Assembly: GCA_016802295.1 (NCBI GenBank)
Contig: JAESIW010000062.1
Span: 370,278 to 404,885 of the forward strand
DNA: 34,608 nt
From: Brachionus rotundiformis
Lineage: Eukaryota; Rotifera; Eurotatoria; Ploima; Brachionidae
Direction of reading: 5' to 3'
Made by a program: the position numbers and the translations under genes. This document shows, piece by piece, positions 31,591 to 34,608 of this stretch (positions within the stretch are counted from its first letter, which is position 1; each line of letters begins with the position of its first letter). The notes beneath the pieces were generated by a model, which worked only from the letters and a program-made list of their open reading frames with translations, was not told where the DNA came from and did no database searches.

Positions 31591-32092
31591 ACCAATTAAT
31601 GGCTAATTTTAATCATTTGATAATAAATAATAGCTAATTGTTTCTATATAATGGTAAATTGCGAGCAATGCAAAACACGCTCAGCATTTGATAGCATTAT
31701 ATAATCTAACGAAAATTGAAAAAAGAAAATCAAAAACAAAATGAAATCGAGGCGAACTTCTTGACTAAGAGTTGCTGGGTTATTCCATTGTCAAACCATT
31801 TAGATTTAAAATATCTTAAATATTCACTTTAATTTAATTTAATTAAATTCAAAAATTAATCTGAATTGTTTTTAAATAAAATCTTAAATAAATGTAATAT
31901 TATTAAAATTTATTCTAAATTTGTAAATCCCATCTTTAAAGATTAACCAATTTAATTCATAGTCTTAATTGCTTTCCCTTTTTAAAATTTTCATTTATTT
32001 AAAAATAAATTGTTATAAGTGATTTTATGTTATTTTCTCCACAATTCTTAATTCACAATTTACCACAAAAAAAAAAAATTACCAAATTAAAA
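31591..32092. other. AT-rich spacer, upstream of Helitron gene
   Basis: No frame recognised. Presumably holds the promoter and perhaps the 5' end of the Helitron, but I cannot place the element's terminus. Confidence 0.4.
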
Positions 32093-34608
32093 ATGGCACC
32101 AAAGATAATATTTAGCAATCAAATGATCTGCTTTATTATTGAAGCGTACAGACAATTAAAGGCCAATTGTTTGAATTTGAAAACAAATCTTCCTTTATTG
32201 TTCAATACCGAATTTGGTATTAATGTTAGCTATTCAAAACTCTACTCATTAGCTAATTCAAATAGCGTTGTTTCTGATGAAACTGTCACCAAAATTACAG
32301 AACTAAGTAATTGACTTTTTTGTTTATTTTAAATGAATATCACTTATATTGAATTTTTAGTATCTAATCTACAACAACATCAACCTAATCAGCAATCAAT
32401 CACTTTGTTACAAGCTCCAAACACTGCCCATATTGAAACTAATATTTCACAAAATTCTAATCAATCTCAACCTAATACAAGTCGATTTTTCGAACAAATT
32501 GACAACAAGAATTGTATAAACCAAGGTAAACTTACTTTTTTATTTTACTTTATTAAATATTTATTAATATAATATTTATTTTTTAAATTTAACAATTCAA
32601 AGCTTTATAGAGCAATTGAATTTTTTATTAAGTATTATAGTAATGATTTCGTAAAGAGTTTACTTTTTGAAATTGAAACACTATTTTTTTATAAATAAAA
32701 TATTTACTGCTAGACCTTTAAATTTTAAACAATAATTGAATTTTTGTTTTTTAATCATTATTTAAAAATTAAAAGTCAAAAAACTGCTTTGGAAACCCTC
32801 TTTTTTTTTAAATTAATTTATTTTTCGTTATCAATGTTTGAAACTAATCAATTAAACACTAAAATATTTGAATTTTTTAAATACTTTTGTTTTTGCTTTT
32901 AGTTGCCAGACGTGGTAGAAAATCATCATACAATTTGACAATTGTACATTATAAATTTATTCAGCAAGCTTTGAATTTAATTCAGATTGAAAAAGCTAAA
33001 AATCGTAGTATTCGTAAAGATAAACGTTTGATTGAGTTGTTCAGGGCTGAGTTTCCTAGCGTTGAATATATAAATATTTCTTATCCTACATTAATTAGTC
33101 ATTACAAAAATGCTGTTAAAGACGGAAAAATTACACTAGAAGAACCGTATTTTGGAATATCATATTCTGATATTAGTTTAAATGAATCCAATTTAAATAT
33201 TTCTCAACCAGCTACTTCGGTGACACTTCCTTTATCGACTGAAATGATCAATTCTGATAAAATAGAAAGTTCATTATCTCAACAATTGTCACAAGCTTTG
33301 AGTATTCAACAACAGCGAAATGCTGAAAATGTACTTGAATCAGAAATTTCTGATGCTGAATTCCACTTGCGGTATAATCCTGCAGATGAGAATTATCGTT
33401 TAACATCAACCCCTGTCTCTAATCTTGAATTAGATATGGATGCGACCGATTTATCATTTCAGTCTCATTTTGATAACATCTCTTCTTCCCAATCTGAAGC
33501 ATCATCTTCTTCAAACAATATAATCAATCGATTAAGAAAAAGAAAACGTAGACCATTAACTTATAGAAATAAGGTGACCCGTGAACGTGAATACAGATCA
33601 AATAGTTCCAATATTACAGTTGATTATCATTCCAATTTAGCTAATTTTCCACAAGAAAATAACAATAATCGGGATTTTATTGTGCGGAATGATCGATCAT
33701 TGCATAATAGGAATTTCTATCACCAAATGCACGGTATTGGCTTGATGGATCGTGATGAAGATGGCCAACAAGTTAATCTATTTGATCTTGGACCATTTGG
33801 AGGTGAAATAGCCAATGACAACAATGGTCAAGCCAGGTACCAATATCAATGTAGTCACTGTGATGCTCTATTTTATGGTGTTGAATGTAATACATCAGGT
33901 CTATTTACTCTCTGTTGCCTGAGCAATAAAGTAAATATTGAACATATACCTGATTTTCCTGAGGAGTACAGAGAATTGTTTACTCGGAACAATACAAATC
34001 GTGTTGTTACTCAGGAAAGAAAAAAATTTTTGGACTATATAATTAATTACAATAGTCTTTTATCATTTGCTGCAATATCTGCTCGGATGGATAGTACAGT
34101 AGAGAATTTTAGAAATCATTATGTATATAAAATACATGGCCGAATGTACCATCGGATTGCGCCAGCAAACCGGACTGAAGGTCAAAATTTTCATATTCAG
34201 GGCGGTCAGTACTATATGCTTGATACTGACCAAGCTCATCGAGACAGAATGGAAAATTCTAATCATGTTTTTAATTATATAGATTAAAATGTAATTTTCA
34301 AATTAAAAATAAAATTTTATTAAAAAAATTGATTAAAAATGATTTATTTTAGACTCTCAAGAGATTAGAAGATGTGATTGTCAGATACAATCCATTTGTT
34401 GATCAGTTTTCCAATTATAAGCGACAACTTGAGCAACAATTGTCCTTAAATGGATCCGAAGGGCACGAGCTTCTTCGGATGTACTTATTTCGACCAGATC
34501 ATGTAGCACAAACCGGTAATTATATGCCAAACCGGTATGATACAAATGCGAGTGGCGGTCAAATTGCAGCCATTTTTACTGCCGATACAGACGGTTTTCC
34601 GGCTCATA
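32093..34608 (+). CDS. Helitron replicase-helicase, N-terminal part
   Basis: Four predicted exons in one frame: 32093-32306, 32361-32525, 32903-34266 and 34353 to beyond the edge, with introns of 54, 377 and 86 nt and matching phases. ATG at 32093 (MAPKIIFSNQ) is chosen over an earlier ATG at 32027. Exons 1 and 3 each encode a similar helical domain (LPLLFNTEFGINVSYSKL; LIELFRAEFPSVEYINISYP). A basic stretch RLRKRKRRPL follows. Then comes the Helitron N-terminal region: CSHCDALFYGVE, LCCLSNKVNI, FRNHYVYKIHGRMYHRI, IQGGQYYML and YNPFVDQF. The protein nicks and unwinds DNA for rolling-circle transposition. The Rep HUH motif and helicase lie beyond the window. The frame is undamaged. Confidence 0.85.

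Overview
The window looks like an AT-rich animal genome dense in transposable elements. An opsin with the retinal-binding lysine argues for a metazoan. Predicted introns are very short (52-54 nt) in both host-like genes and transposons. With the Crinkler-like gene, the KRBA2/Ginger-type integrase and the Helitron, this fits a small invertebrate. A rotifer such as Brachionus is my best guess, but nothing here proves it.

Layout. 1-1450 (-): 5'-truncated, internally deleted CR1/Rex-like LINE. 1524-2248 (+): GC-richer RRM plus RING gene broken by two frame changes. 2429-3149 (+): decayed opsin. 3510-6684: two LINE pieces tail to tail, the larger (-) encoding a zinc finger, an APE endonuclease and a reverse transcriptase. 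6919-7316 (-): start of a Gypsy-type element (gag leader and partial LTR). 7952-9122 and 13014-14300: an inverted repeat pair of about 1.2 kb enclosing a damaged Gypsy pol, its LTR and an 896-nt run of N. 14382-15400: fragments of unrecognised genes. 15528-18298 (+): Crinkler-type NTPase-nuclease gene. 18812-19791 (+): broken L-threonine aldolase. 20350-20712: large palindrome. 21262-24097: complete Ginger-like DNA transposon with perfect 90-bp terminal inverted repeats and a 4-bp target duplication, itself hit by a 649-bp MITE. 24769-31590: array of five structured repeat units. 32093-34608 (+): start of a Helitron replicase-helicase gene running off the edge.

The most unusual part is the repeat array. 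Units of 1.3-1.7 kb are joined by a canonical G-quadruplex motif. They carry several hairpins built alike: Watson-Crick stem, tandem G.A step, Watson-Crick stem, three-base loop. These are GC-rich islands in an AT-rich background, kept in several units, and I recognise no protein there.

The host-like genes (RRM-RING, opsin, aldolase, minus-strand gene at 14.4-14.9 kb) all have frame breaks. The Ginger, Helitron and Crinkler reading frames are clean over 1.4-2.1 kb. That contrast favours real gene decay over uniformly poor sequence.
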